This document shows positions 42,250 through 55,488 of a DNA stretch of 64,000 nt, piece after piece (position 1 is the first letter of the stretch; the number at the start of each line of letters is the position of its first letter). The notes beneath the pieces are model-generated. The model was not told the origin of the DNA, did no database searches, and was given only the letters and a program-made list of their open reading frames with translations. The translations under genes and the position numbers were made by a program. Source of the DNA: Pseudorasbora parva (taxonomy: Eukaryota; Chordata; Actinopteri; Cypriniformes; Gobionidae). The stretch is taken from NCBI RefSeq assembly GCF_024679245.1, contig NC_090185.1, positions 29,944,670-30,008,669 of the forward strand, given 5' to 3'.

Positions 42250-44881
42250 CACTCTCAGAAAAAAAAAGGTACAGCCCAGATAGCATTATGACATTGAATC
42301 AATGTTGAAATTCCATCAGAATCATCATTTTGGTTGAGGTTGAAATTTCAATGCTAAGTAATATTGGATCAATGTTGAAAATTCAATGCTAAAACCATAT
42401 TGGACCAATGTTGAAAATTCACTGCTAAATAATATTGGATCAATGTTGATAATTCCATGCTTTTCAGTGTTGAAAAGACAAACATTGAATCAATGATGAT
42501 GTTTGGTCAGCTTATTTCTCCACTGGTGAGGCTTACGGTCAATCTATCTGTCACATTATTCAAAACTATGAATCTTTTTAAAAGGTATACTATTTTCCTG
42601 CCGCCTGGCATGTAAGGTTGTCATTCTGTGTTTCATGTTATTATAATAATAATAAAAAAAAAAAAAAAAAAAAAGAACTTCTACCATAAATTTAGTCTAT
42701 CAGTTTTAAATAAATTAAATTGTAGGCTATTATTATTATTATTTAAATCATGTAGAATGTACATGCATTTCATTATTTATCTAAAGAATACAGGGTTAAT
42801 AAAGAATTTAGAATATTTGTCCCTATCGAATGCGTCACAATCCAATCCAGCAGGTGGCGGTAATGCACCTTCAAGACAACCACCAATCAGATGAAAGCAA
42901 GCCAGCTGAACCGAACAGACATCAAACGTGAAAAAGAGACAGGACAACGACCGTGTTTTTTAGAGGTAAGTAGGCCTACAAAAATATATTTATAAAATTC
43001 ATCTAAATTTTAATTTAGTGTTTTTATTCATCTTTATGTTTTACAACTTGTGTGCTTCTCCTGAGCGAGTCAGAGTGAACTGCAATGTTAATAATAGTCA
43101 CATGAACGCCCTCGTAAATTACATAACCAAGGGCCAGGATAATCTTAATACATTGAGTTTCAGTTTGTTTTTCACCAAACCATATCATATTTGTATTCAT
43201 CTTTTTAAGATTGGCATATACACCGTGAATTGCGTCCAAATTCTGACTCGTGCAACTCTTTTTTTTTTGTCAATTTTGTTTGAATTTCTGGCTTGTGAGA
43301 AATTGTGTTCGGCACTCGTGAGAGTATCTCACAGCTGAAGCAGAACTAGAACTGATTGACCTGTTAGCTGTGAGGGGAAATACAATCAGTTCATAACTGC
43401 TTCAGCTGTACGATATCATCATGAGAGCAGATCACAATTACATCATTACAGTTTAATCTTTAATGCAGCAAGAAAAAAGAAAAGTGTGAGATCTTTAAGT
43501 TCTGTAGGCAGCTATATCAAACTACAGAAATTTAGTAAACAGTTGTGCCTCCAGTTCGTGTTGTAAATGGAAAAAAAAATCTCTTCCAAACCACCATGTA
43601 GCCTATACAGCTCCTCTTTTATTTTCTTAATTTAGCTATTTGGTCATTCATTTACTTGTTTCATTTTTATTCACTTTGCTTTTTAATTCATTCATTGTGT
43701 GTCTGAGGGTCCTTTAAAGTCTATACTAAAATGCATTAATAGTCCTGAATTTAATGTTTTAACTGGGATATCACGATTTTGATCAAATTTCAAGTTTCAC
43801 TTCATTTTGTAGTAGGCTATATTTGTAATGTATAATTAATCACATTTCCAAATATTTACTAACTTCTTGTTGTTTTAGATACCGTGAATGCTGATAAAAA
43901 GAGGCATCAGAGTTTATCTTTGCTGGGACGGTGCAGAACTGGCTCCATTACAACCTGAAAGGCTTTGGGGCATTGCTCATGGTGGAACCCCCTGAGTTTG
44001 GAGTATTTTATTCTTTCTTCTACCTTCTTTCTTTCAGTCGTACTGTCTCATTTCTTTATTTATTGGCAAGTTTCCGTTTGTATTTACTTCCATTTTGCAG
44101 ATGCACGTTGTCATGTTTTTCCAGGCTCTTCTCATTTGTGTTATAAATTCAGATGTAATTGTTTTAAGTTAATCTGAGATTTCCTGTTGTAACTTTGGGG
44201 GCATAAATAAAGACATTTGCATGTAAACTGAAGGATGGTGTTTACTTTGAGTGACTTTTTGATGCAAAATCATATCGACTGCAGCCACACATGGTCTCTG
44301 ATCAAAATGAATAAAATAAAGAGACAAATTAACTGGCATAGAATCCTGCTGTACATAAAGCAAGATTGATCTATATTTCATAGTTAAAATAACATTATTT
44401 CAGGGTGCAAACCTGATGAAAAATCAACGTTAAATTTGATATTTTGATTGATGCATTAACATTGATTCACTTAAATAAGTGGTTTAATTTTAGTTGAAAA
44501 ACTATTGATTTTAAGCCCATCTTGATCTATTTTTCATCGTTGAAATAACATTATTTCAGGGTGCAAACCTGATGAAAAATCAATGTTAAATCTCAACATT
44601 GATTCAATTATATTTTAGTTGATGCATTAACATTGATTCAACGCTGATTCACTGTTTGTCTGCTATCTGGGAGTGCTGTCACTGGGGTGGTACACTATAA
44701 GGTACAAAAGTGAAACCCATCCTAACCCCTAAATGGTACATATTAGTACCTTAAAAGGTACATATCAGTACTTTAAGACTGTATTAGTATCTTAAAGGTA
44801 CATAATATTGTAAAGGTACCTTTTCGGTTTTGTACCTTAGGGTACCACCCCAGTGACAGCAATGTACCTTTTTTCTGACAG
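42250..44881. mobile_element. Outer MITE with CTGTCAGAAAAAA-type termini, split by an inner element
   Basis: The left end TCTCAGAAAAAAAAAGGTAC near 42253 is the inverse of GTACCTTTTTTCTGACAG ending at about 44881. The right part (44672-44881) also contains the foldback TGCTGTCACTGGGGTGGTAC (44674-44693) paired with GTACCACCCCAGTGACAGCA (44842-44861) and several GGTAC runs. The central ~2.4 kb belongs to the inner element. Confidence 0.55.
42275..44671. mobile_element. Inner DNA transposon with CCCAGATAGCA termini
   Basis: The 11-bp ends CCCAGATAGCA (42275) and TGCTATCTGGG (44671) are perfect inverted repeats. Subterminal arrays of TGAATCAATGTTGAA-type motifs occur at both sides (42292-42500 and 44420-44655), as seen in transposons with multiple transposase binding sites. 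No transposase frame is visible within. The TSD is unclear, perhaps only AG. Confidence 0.6.
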
Positions 44882-44899
44882 GGTATGTCACCTAGTGAC

Positions 44900-45741
44900 C
44901 AACGTTAAAAAAAATAAATCAGGTCCCAGCCAGAGAAACAAAACAGACAGTCAATGTGTGGATACAACAAATAGTCTTTATTGGGACAGCAAGCACTACT
45001 AGAAACAGTGTTACTTAAGAAAAAAAAAACAAAAACAAAAAAAACTACAATGATGTCTCTGAAGCCGTTTGGGAAGAGGTTAAAGTTCGGTGACTTCACA
45101 GCAGGTCGCTCACACGGTCCTTCCTCCAAAAGAAGTCAAGCAGACACGTCCAGAAGATCACGGCAGTCGTCCGACCCACAGGAGAAAGTTATGGCACTCT
45201 CAGCAACAAACAGCAAAAGCTGTGGGAGATCCCGGTGTCACCGAGGCAGTCTTCACAGCAACACTGGGCCCAGGAGCCCAAGATGGATAATCCAGAGGCT
45301 AGAAGAGAGCACCAAGAATGACCACTAATGTCACAGATAGCAGGTCACACTTACACTGTAGTACGATAATATATAATTACGGCCCTTCAGGCAGCATTAG
45401 AGAGCGTTGCGGAAGGTTAGAGACCGTTGAGGGAGGTTCGAGGGTTAGAGAGCGTTGAGGGAGGATCGAGGGTTAGAGAGCGTTGAGGGAGGATCGAGTG
45501 TTAGAGAGCGTTGAGGGAGGTTCGAGGGTTAGAGAGCGTTGAGGGAGGATCGAGGGTAGCCACAGTCTTCGGGACAATACCAGCCACTGGAACCATCAGA
45601 TAGGTATTGCTGAGGCTAAAAACAAGTGATCACCATGAACACCAACACCACAGAAAATGGACCCCCAGTCACAATATGTGGTAATAAAATATAATTACGG
45701 CCCTTTAGGCAACATTAGAGAGCGTTGAGAAAGGTTTGAGG
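44900..45741. repeat. 28-bp tandem array and flanking retroelement-like sequence
   Basis: Units of GTTAGAGAGCGTTGAGGGAG plus GATCGAGG recur every 28 bp over about 45411-45556. The left part (44920-45340) includes AATAAAG on the minus strand and may be a degenerate LTR; this is not proven. A copy of the same block (ACGGCCCTTYAGGCARCATTAGAGAGCG) starts again near 45697 and is interrupted by the hAT element at 45742. Confidence 0.6.
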
Positions 45742-46669
45742 TAGTGATGGGACATCTGAAGCGAGGCTCCGGAGCTTGTGTCGAGCAAAAAGGGGCGTTC
45801 CAGATGAAGCCCCGATTCGAGGCTTGTATCGTTTCCGTGAAAATCACGTGACGATGACAAACGAGGCCTCGTTTTCTGTTGAATACGTCATTGCTTCATT
45901 CTGAGTATCGCTTTCAGATAAAAGTGGTTTGAAACCTCGCGCCTCTTGTGGGGTTTGCAGTAGGCATTTGCATTGGTGTTGAGGTGTTGGTTGTATGTAG
46001 TAGCGATATCATTATATATCATAGCTTGTATTATATATTATATTACATTATACTTAGTTTAGTAGATTATTAGAGTAAATTATACATAGTTCAGTAGATT
46101 ATTAGAGTAAATTAACCTATATCTAGTTGAAATAGCCTACCTATACTACGTAATTATATATATATCCTATATTAGTAGTAGGCTAGTGTTATTATTATAT
46201 ATATATTATTGCTATTATTATTATTAATAATATTATTATAAGACTAGACTGTATTAGGGAAAGCTTTTCCCATCCCTGCAGTTTGCTGTTCCACAATTCC
46301 AGTCCCATAAGCACTGCACTCACAATAATTTATTTACAATCATTCTGGGCATTCACTGTCATCACTAACCCAAAGAACTACTGAATAGTTGAACACAAAG
46401 TTGTGTGTTTGTGTGAGTTGTGTGTACATAGGTTAATACAAGCAGAGTAAAATACTTTATTAATACACAGGCAATAGAAAAAGGGTGTGCCCATACTATG
46501 ACAATTTGGTTGCTCAGGATGAATAGATTTGTGTGTGATGCATTGCTTTGCACAGCAGGTGTCACTAGGGAGCACACTGTTTCATGAGGCTTCAGGTAAA
46601 TGAACCTTTTGGTGAACCAATGGACTGGAAAGCCTCAGTGGTTCAGGAAGCCTCATTTGGCCATCACTA
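45742..46669. mobile_element. hAT-like non-autonomous element with 8-bp TSD
   Basis: The ends TAGTGATGG (45742) and CCATCACTA (46669) are inverted, and an exact 8-bp duplication GTTTGAGG lies at 45734-45741 and 46670-46677. Subterminal GAGGCT/AGCCTC motifs follow at both sides. There is no transposase frame. Removing it restores the interrupted tandem-repeat sequence. Confidence 0.85.
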
Positions 46670-47349
46670 GTTTGAGGATTAGAGAGCGTTGTGGGAATCC
46701 AGCTGCAGTATACCGGTGGTCAACCAAAGATGCCTGGGAACTTGGGCTTCATGTGCAGAGCAGGAAAGTGCACTCAACACAAAATGGCAGCAGATCAGCC
46801 GTCACCACCCCTACTCTGTTCCAGAGAACCAGTTTTTATCTCCTTCAAACTAAGCATGGCCATCTGTTTGACAATTAGTCGCTAATTGCCAGTATCAGCA
46901 GCAATGCAGATGCAATAATAAAGTTACTCAGTCACAGGAAGTGTCATCCAAATATGGGCAGAAAGGTGGAGCATGGTGACAAGTACTTATGAATTAATTA
47001 AGTCACATTAGCAGGGGAGGAAGCACAGTCCAAATATGGGCATAGTCATAAAACAGGAAGCAGGTTGCCAGGTTTGTCCATGAACAAGTGTCTAAAAAGG
47101 GCCAAGCAGGGCAAATTAAGAAATAAAACCCACTACAAATTTGATGCACAGTACATAACCACTACAATTCAGAGTGCCAATATATTAATGCACACAGTAA
47201 ACACCATCACACATAACACTGCACACAATAAGGCCCAAATGTCTCTGATTAAAAACAAACAAAAATACTGAGTCAACCTATGACATGTATGCCTATTAAC
47301 ATTCCAAGTTTGAATATAGGCAAATTAAAAGGTTTGGGAATTTTGCTTT

Positions 47350-47960
47350 TCTCTCTTTCAGTTTCTCATAATTAGGATGTAGACTGGTAACAAAACCAGG
47401 ACATGACAGTTTGTATGATACACATACACACCTGCTCATCTAGTCCGACAACAATCCTTTCTGAGTCAACAATCCAGTCTCTCTACCCATCCGAGAATAT
47501 TATGTGACGATTACCCTTGAGTCTCTTACAGCACTTTAATAATCTGTCAGGATGGAAAAAAGAGAGAGGAACCGTGAGGCAGATCTTTCTGGACTGATCC
47601 CAGATATAAAAAAGAAAACAGGTAATTTCTTGTTGTAGAAAAATGTCAACTGTTTTACTAAATCATTTTTAAAAACCATTTGAAAGGCATATTCATGAAA
47701 GAGCCAGACTGTATTTTCCTGTTGTTTTCAATTCTCATTTTCTCTGTAGGTCAGAATGAGGATGTGGCGGGAAGCTCTGTGATCTTGTTTGGCTGTTTTA
47801 GTGACAATGAACAGTGTATTGAAGACACGATGGCAGCAGGAACAGCCTATGTAAGACACCATTCGGAGAAATGTTTCATTTAAGGATCAGGATTCTGAAA
47901 AATAAATTCTCAGAGGAGTTTAAGAAAGGAAGCTTCAATCTCATTCTCATGTAAGTCTGA
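47350..47960 (+). pseudogene. Decayed two-exon gene copy 3
   Basis: Exon 1 runs from the ATG at 47552 (MEKRERNREADLSGLIPDI) to a GTAAT donor after 47621. Exon 2 runs from the acceptor TCTCTGTAG at 47759 to the CAT/GTAAGT donor after 47950. Splicing gives TGQNEDVAGSSVILFG, but TAA at 47881-47883 ends the frame inside exon 2. This is the best-preserved exon 1 of the three copies. The protein family is not recognised. Confidence 0.5.
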
Positions 47961-49426
47961 GTGCATTTACTCATTTCACTGCTGTTCATTTCACGTATTA
48001 TCAGACCTAAAAATGCCCCATTGAAAAGTTGATAATTTGTATTATTAGGTGTATAACTTGATTCTTTATCAGTGAAACTATCACAATATTTTGTAGTTTA
48101 TCCAAAGAAGACTAGAAATAAAATATTTGGTTTGTAACAAGTCCACCTGGTTACTGCCGGCGTCACTTCTGATGTCATACGTAACACATGCGTGTATTAC
48201 AGCTTCACTTCCGAGTTACGATAGGCTCTCTGTTTCTTCTTCTGTTCAATTTTAGACGCTTGCAACATAGTAAAAAAAAGCGTATATTAATATTGGGCCA
48301 CCATGATGATGATCAGGTAGGCAATGATGAATTCTGAATGAAATATTACCTCTGAGCAATGACAATGTGATCTGTGCTTATCTTTGCACATGGCCTGCTC
48401 CATTTGGGTCGTCAAATGCTTCATTTAAACTAGAAAAACAAAGGAAAAACTTTTAAGCAACATTAATACATTAAACATGAATGATCTTAAACCTGATCAT
48501 CAGGCTTATCTGCATGGTTTACCTGCCCTAACAATTATTTTTGAATTGGTCGTTAGCAGTTAGCATTTAGCATTGTATTAACCTACATCTTTTGTGCATA
48601 TGCAGTTTTCAGCTGATAGTAGTTTGATTTGCCTAATGTTTCAGTGTATTTTAAGAATTGGGTATATGTATTAATTTACTCAACTGATGAATTTTAACAG
48701 TTTAGTTAAAATAATGATTAAAAAAAATATAAAAAAAAATTAAATGACCCCTCAATAGGCTATGGTGAATAATGAAGGTGTAATAGTAGTAATATATAGT
48801 ATATATAATAGTAATAACTTATGTAATAAAATAGTAATAACATTTGTGTTAACTTATGCCATAGCCACTGTCTGATTTTCATGTCAATGTTTCATGTCAG
48901 GCACAGCACAAAAAAGTGGGAAGGAAGGACGTTTTACACATTTTCTGGAAGTGCTTTCTTCTCCAATAAGACAAGCGATGCATGCACAAACATAGTTTTA
49001 TTTATGGTCTTATCTTGCCTTTGAATAGTATCCTCTAATTTCCATGAAACATTATTTATCCAGGGTATTCTCACAAAAATGCGTATAAATAGAACGAGTG
49101 TGCAACGTCGTGGAATGTATGTCTATGGCACGCTGTTTTTCGCGTGCACATGATACGCATTTTATGGCGTATTATACATACGAACTTGTTTTAAATATTA
49201 TACCTGTAACAGCTTGGTGCTAAAATCATATTTTGCATATTTGATTTATGCATATTAATGAATAAAATTACTTGATTGTGTATATTTATAAATACTTTTA
49301 CCATGACAGTGGGGTTTCAGCTTGGTCTTAAAGCACATATGGCTACAATTGTTTCCCTCATGGTGTCTGCGATAATGCAAAAAAAAAAAAAGTCCTAAAT
49401 ATAATTATTATCACTTAAAAGTGTGT

Positions 49427-49490
<64 letters not shown>

Positions 49491-50308
49491 CGTGATGGCG
49501 GGCTCTTTTTTAAATGCTATTGTAGGCCTTCTGTTACTTTGAAGGTTACATTTAGGGCGTTGTATCTAACAGTGTCATATCTAAAGAAAAAATGTATTTA
49601 TTACTCGTTACCACTTTTTAAAAGTAATATTATTACTTTACATATTACTCCATGCCTAAAGGAATTCCTTAAACTATCCATTATATTACTCATTACACCC
49701 CTCAAGGCATTGAATGCCAGTCTTCTTGTCAACTTTTCTTCTGACAAAATAAAAGTAATGTCAACATTTCCAGCCACTGAATCAAAGCAAATAAAAGTCT
49801 TTAAATGAAAGACTGTTCACTCAGCAGCCATGGTTGCAACATCTCCGGGCAGCTCCTGGACGTGATGTTTTAATACAGAAGACTAATTTTGATTCCCTCA
49901 GGATTTTTCCATGGATTTTTATAATTTTATAAATTATAGTTTTCTGTGGTAATAATACCCAGACATAGGTCAATGCCTGACCCCAGTGGCAATCATTGCA
50001 CAGCAAAAGACTGCAATGTATTGTCTCTATAGTTGAGAAACCCATTGACTGACCACAGAGTTTATCTACCTTCCATACACCAGCCGCAGCTGCTATCTTG
50101 CGGTTTAGGCCCACAACCCCAGGCTCAAAGGGACACCACCTGCGTATGATTACATATGATATAGTTTGTCTCTGCATCATCTTCTCCTGTGTTTTCATCA
50201 GGAAATGCTGTACTCCTTTAGATGTGTCATAGCTCCCCCTAACGTTTAACAGAGAACATATTAAAAATTCGGACCCCAGAAAATTCTGTTTGGCAAGGAA
50301 AGAGTTAA

Positions 50309-50402
<94 letters not shown>

Positions 50403-50900
50403 GAATGTTTGCTACAGCCCTAGTTTTATTCAACCTTAACAAATAGATATAATAACTCTTAATATCAAACATAAAATAAACTGACAGATCCCTATTGTCC
50501 ACTAACAAACATTAGATCATTTAACTACAAGGTCATTGTAATGGGGTTTGTAGATGGGAAAAAAGGAGGCGGGAATCGGAGAACATTCAAAGACTTTAAA
50601 TCAAAAAAAAAAAAAAAAAAAAAAAAAGCCGCTTGAGTCTTTCCTCATCCGCGCTACTCCAACTCCTCAGCACCGCGATCCCCATCCCCCTCTCTCGTCT
50701 TCCACTGTCGTCGCTCTTCCTTTTATGCTCTCATCACTCCGCCGTGAGACAAGACCAGTGTGGCGCACAGCTGCCGCTCATTAACACTCGCCACCAGCCC
50801 GCTCTCACGGTCCCTCGCCTCGCTACTTGCCATAGTCATCTTATTCCGCCTGTGGGAATTAAACATTGACTTTGCCATTATTAGCGTCATGATGTACTGT
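47961..50900. other. Gene-free stretch between decayed gene copy 3 and gene B
   Basis: Two (GT)n microsatellites lie at 49421-49489 and 50315-50400, and a poly-A run at about 50604-50627. The segment near 49070-49190 (CACAAAAATGCGTATAAAT...ACGCATTTTATGGCGTATTA) looks like a common fish repeat. A 163-residue minus-strand frame (49821-50312) has no recognisable domain and I treat it as chance or transposon sequence. Confidence 0.4.
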
Positions 50901-50939
50901 AGTTATGTATTTTTCTTCTGTTTCTGCAGATGCTGCTTT

Positions 50940-52648
50940 ATCTGTGTGTTTGCAGTGCTAATAAAAAATAAAGGTGAGCATTTAAACACCATATCTAGAA
51001 GTTAAAATCAAGTATAAATGTCAGATTTTGTGTTTACAGTTACAGTTTCTGTCATTTCAGTGTGTCTGCAGGTCACAGTAGAGGCTGTTATTGCTGGTTC
51101 CGTTGTCTTGCCATGTTCTTCAACCAAACATGATCTTAAACTTCAAGACACTAATGTGCACTGGAGACATAATAACAGCAAAATTGTGTATGATATAGTC
51201 AAGGGTGAAGATTTAGTAGTGGAACAGGACCCACATTACAAGAACAGAATTGAAACTTTCCCATCGGAGTATAAGAGAAGAAACTATTCAATTAAACTCC
51301 TCAGTCTGACAAATGCTGATGCAGGAGAATTCAGCTGTTTCATCACAACCCCATCTCATTATAAACAGGAGACTATACAACTGCTCATCATCGGTAAGCA
51401 AAACTGGTTGAATGTTTGAGGATTTTAAAGGGGGGGTGAAACACTCAGTTTCAGTCAATCTCATGTCAATCTTGAGTACAATATAGAGTAGTATTGCATC
51501 CTTCATATCTACGAAAAGTCTTTAGTTTTATTATATTTATAAAAGAAATATGGGCTGTACCGAGTCTTTCCGGAAAAAACAGAGCACCTGGAGGCGCATC
51601 GTGTGGACGGAGCTAAAGAATGACAAGCGCAAAGCCATGACGTTCTCAAGCGTGGAGAGACCCATGGCTATCGATCTCAGCTAATAGATATATGATCCAG
51701 GCTGAAATAAATTGAACAGGTGAAACAGCAACAGCAGGACATCCGTCTCTGTGGTATGTACTGTATTTAGTGGCCTGTCAACATTTGTGTGTCTTTACTC
51801 GCAGTTTATGAGGACATGATTCGGTTTATGGACTATTGTATGACTATTGTATGGACTATTGGACTTCATAGAACAAGGAAATCATCAGGCCGTTTTTAGG
51901 AGAGAGAAGAGAGCGATGTACAGATAAGTAAATTTTGTGAAAAATACAGTTTTTTTACACGCGAAACATGAACTCATGTTATATTGCACACTGTAAACAC
52001 AATCAAAGCTTCGAAAACACGCGAAGAACGGGACTTTTAAATAACACAAAATACTTCGCTGTTGACTTTAGACCAGGTTTTTGTTGGTCTATGGCACAGT
52101 CCTTTTCAGTTCCTCAAAATTGCAACGTGCCTGAACACCTCGTTTTCAGTCCAGCACGCCCATGGATGAACAGATGGGCAAGAGCGCATTTGCTATTTAA
52201 AAAACGTGGCGTTAGACATAAAAAAACGTATACCTGTATCGGGCTGAAACTATCAAAACTGATACTGCACCTGGTATCGCATTATGCCAAGTGTATGATA
52301 GGGCCCAATAAGTATTTGACAAACTGCTGATGCTCCAGTCTAAGTGCAGCTATAAATTATTAACTGATGTTGTTTTTATCCCTCTGCTGTAATGTAGTTT
52401 TTTCATTATTATTTTTTTTTTTTGTAGAATCAACAGTCGAAAAAGAAATCGAAAGAAAAGAAGTGGGAGCAGACAGTCAGGGGACATCATGGAACTGGAT
52501 TTACATTGTATCAGCTGTATTAATATTGCTAATTGTACTTATATTGTTTTTGTTAATTTACTGTAAAAAAAGAATTCAAGCTTCCTCATTCTCTTCTGTA
52601 CGGACTGAAGAAGAAAGAACAGTGCAAGTATTGACAAGTCAGGTCTAA
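50940..52648 (+). CDS. B7-like single V-set membrane protein, gene B
   Basis: The three-exon structure parallels gene A. The leader exon (50940-50973, ...FICVFAVLIKNK) follows TTTCTGCAG and ends at GTGAGC. The V-set exon (51061-51393) follows CATTTCAG and ends at GTAAGC. The TM exon (52428-52648) follows TTTGTAG and ends in TAA. The V domain has VVLPC and AGEFSC cysteines, VHWRHNNSKIVYDI and RIETFPSEYKRRNYSIKL. The TM segment is IYIVSAVLILLIVLILFLLIY, followed by a tail of about 30 residues (KKRIQASSFSSVRTEEERTV...) with no clear tyrosine motif. The start codon is unresolved, but an in-frame ATG at 50890 would give a hydrophobic leader if no 5' intron is used. The intron before the TM exon is about 1.03 kb because it carries a repeat element. 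Confidence 0.72.
51424..52042. mobile_element. Transposon insertion in the gene B intron
   Basis: It runs from TTTTAAAGGGGGGGTGAAAC to ACGGGACTTTTAA, giving short inverted TTTTAAA-type ends. The sequence has the look of a widespread fish repeat. The corresponding intron of gene A is only 205 bp and lacks it. A spurious 120-residue frame begins within it. Confidence 0.5.
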
Positions 52649-53255
52649 AAGTTTCACTTTTTCTGATTCATTGTTACATATTTATTTTATTCTCTCTGGT
52701 GCAGAAAATATTGTTTTGTGTTGTTATATTCTTGCTGTGTGAGTCTGTATGTTGCTGCCTGAACAATTCTGTACACCAAGTGTTCTTTCTTCATGTAGTG
52801 TTTGCTAGTATTAAATCTATTTTTATCTATTGTTTTACCATTTGAGCAGTACAGTCCCAAATATAGGATTTTTATTTCTGTGCCCCTGAGAGTACTGTAC
52901 CACATATTGGATTTAGAATGTTCAGTGACCTCACATAACTGCCTGAATCAAACTGTATACTTATACTTACATACAGTACTATACTAGCATGCATACATTG
53001 CACTTACATTATACCTGGGCTACACTGAAATGTAATGTGAGAAGTTGGTTGTGTAATGTTGTCCTGGGTCGGAGGAGGCGGCAGCGACCCCAGCAATGTC
53101 GGAGATGGTCTTTTATTTCGAAAGCTGTGCTCTTCAGGTCTCACGAGCCACCTAGAAGGGGACAGTGTGAGGTCACCAGACCAATAGTAGGAGCATGCAA
53201 CCATAGTACCATGGGCCATTTAAACCCCCTTATTGCTAGGTGTATTTGGTACATA

Positions 53256-53259
<4 letters not shown>

Positions 53260-53346
<87 letters not shown>
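53260..53346. repeat. (TA)n microsatellite
   Basis: About 43 TA units. Similar TA and poly-T tracts occur at 55401-55489. Confidence 0.95.
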
Positions 53347-53350
<4 letters not shown>

Positions 53351-53689
53351 AAATGTATATATTTATAAATAGGCATATTTTGTATCATTAATTTGCTGGT
53401 TTTGATTCTTTTGTTGGAAAGGTTTTTTTTTTTGCACTTTGTCAATATAGCACACCTGTAGATGACCAAGATGATAGGTAATAAACATCACCATGCACAA
53501 GTGTATTTTTGAGTTGTGTGCTTTTTTTCTACATCACGGACATTTACCACGTCCTAGAAGCCAGCTGAAACTAAACTTCTTCACTACATTAAATCTACTT
53601 TTTTTGTGTTATTTTATGTTTATGTTCAAATTAGAACTGCTATACAGCTCTGCAGTCTAATGTCAGAAGAGCACAAGTTGTTAAAGATG

Positions 53690-54245
53690 CACAAAATTGG
53701 GTGTACTCTTGGATAGCAATCTTTCATTTAAAAAAGTCACATTTCTAGAATCTGTAAAACTGCATTCTTTCATCTTAAAAATATATCTAAATGATGACAT
53801 ACTATATGCTCTCAATGACAAAATGCAGAAAAGTTGGTTAATGCATTAATGACTCAAGGCTAGATTATTGTAATGCTCTACTGGGTGTTTGCCCTGCACG
53901 CTTAATAAACAAACTCCTACTGGTCCAAATGCAGCAGCTCGAGTTCTTACTAGACCCAGGAAGTGTGATCACATTAGCCACATAACCCTGCACTGGCTCC
54001 CTATTAAACAATGCATACATTTTAAAATCTTGCTAATTGCTTACAAAGCACTAAATGGTTTAGCTTCCCAGTACTTGAGCGAGCACTTCACATCATAGTT
54101 CTTCACGTCTGTTGCAGTCTCAAAATTCTGGCCAGTTGATAATACCAAGAATATCAAAATAATCTGCAGGTGGCAGATCCTTTTCCTATTTAGCACCTAA
54201 ACACTGGAACAGTATTCCTAGCATTGTCCGGGAAGCAGACACACT
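53690..54245 (+). mobile_element. LINE reverse transcriptase C-terminal fragment
   Basis: The frame at 53889-54098 contains NAAARVLTRPRKCDHIS, HITLHWLPIKQCIHFKILL and AYKALNGLASQYLSE, the conserved C-terminal pattern of fish L2/Rex/CR1-type LINE ORF2. Upstream, LGVLLDSNLSFK-like and DYCNALLG-like peptides appear in other frames, so the fragment has several frameshifts. It is a dead 5'-truncated copy. Confidence 0.75.
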
Positions 54246-54249
54246 GTCA

Positions 54250-55395
54250 GATTAAATTTAGACTAGGGTTGTAAAGGTATGGCAGTTTATCATGATATTA
54301 ACATGTATGATTATAATATTCTGCATCTTCTGCCCTCAGCTTGCGTTTTCTAAACTTTGCTTTGGCAGCGAGTTAAAGTCCCAGTAAAGGTCATAGACGG
54401 AAGTCAGGGTCAAACTTTCTTTACTTTGACCAATTTGTGAAACTGCAACACAAATGAACAATGATATTGAGAAAACACTATCTCGTACAATGTTACAGTC
54501 CCTTATCCCAATGTAATATGCACTATGTAAGATGCATATAAATTGCCTTTACAAAACATAGAACATATGATGTTAAAGTAAATACACAATCTAGCATCAC
54601 AATTATGTTCCTCAAGTTACATTTATCACATCACATGTAAATAGATCTCCAACATTTGCCTAACTTATCAAATTACACAGTCATGTATTTTGCATAGCTT
54701 AATCTTTTAAACTTACAGATTGTGCCTTGTTCAAGAGCGAAACGAAAAGGATGGACGTGGATGCACTTCAATACACTGCACCATGAGCTCTGAAATCCAA
54801 AATGGCTGATGCATTACTAAAAGCGACAGAATTCTTAAAGTGACCACTAGGTGTCAGCATTGACAAAGTAAACAATATAACTGGGGCCAGGATACTGCAT
54901 ATTTACCAATCCACGGTTTTGGGGGTGGGGGTTTTGGGGGTTCATGACTGTTGACTAATTGATTAAGTAATATGTAATTGTGGTTATGGGTTTTGAATTA
55001 ATTTTGAATTAGTTAATAGTCATGTGCTTCAGAAAGTATAGTCATCATAACACAATGATACCTTTATAAATCATAAGCTAATGATTAATTAAAGCAGACA
55101 ACTGGAAGTTGAAATACATGGCTTTGACCCATTGTGGTAATTAACACATTAATTTACACTATTAATTAATATAATATGTTTTTAAGGAATTAATACATTA
55201 TAACATTTAATTAATGGCAATTAATATAATATTTAATCTATTAATCATATAGAATCTTCATTAGTTGCTGATGCAGTAATCATTAATAAATGGTTTAGTT
55301 CTTCATGAGTCATACATTAACTCATGATTATCTGTGCAGTAGTTAAGCATGAATTAATGTAAAGTTACCCATATTGTAAAGTGTTACCAGAATTT

Positions 55396-55488
<93 letters not shown>

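Noticed and set aside
49821..50312. 163-residue minus-strand frame
   Set aside because: No recognisable domain, no splice context, and the sequence looks like an interspersed repeat.
51968..52330. 120-residue frame in the intron of gene B
   Set aside because: It starts inside the intronic transposon, spans past its right end and has no recognisable domain.
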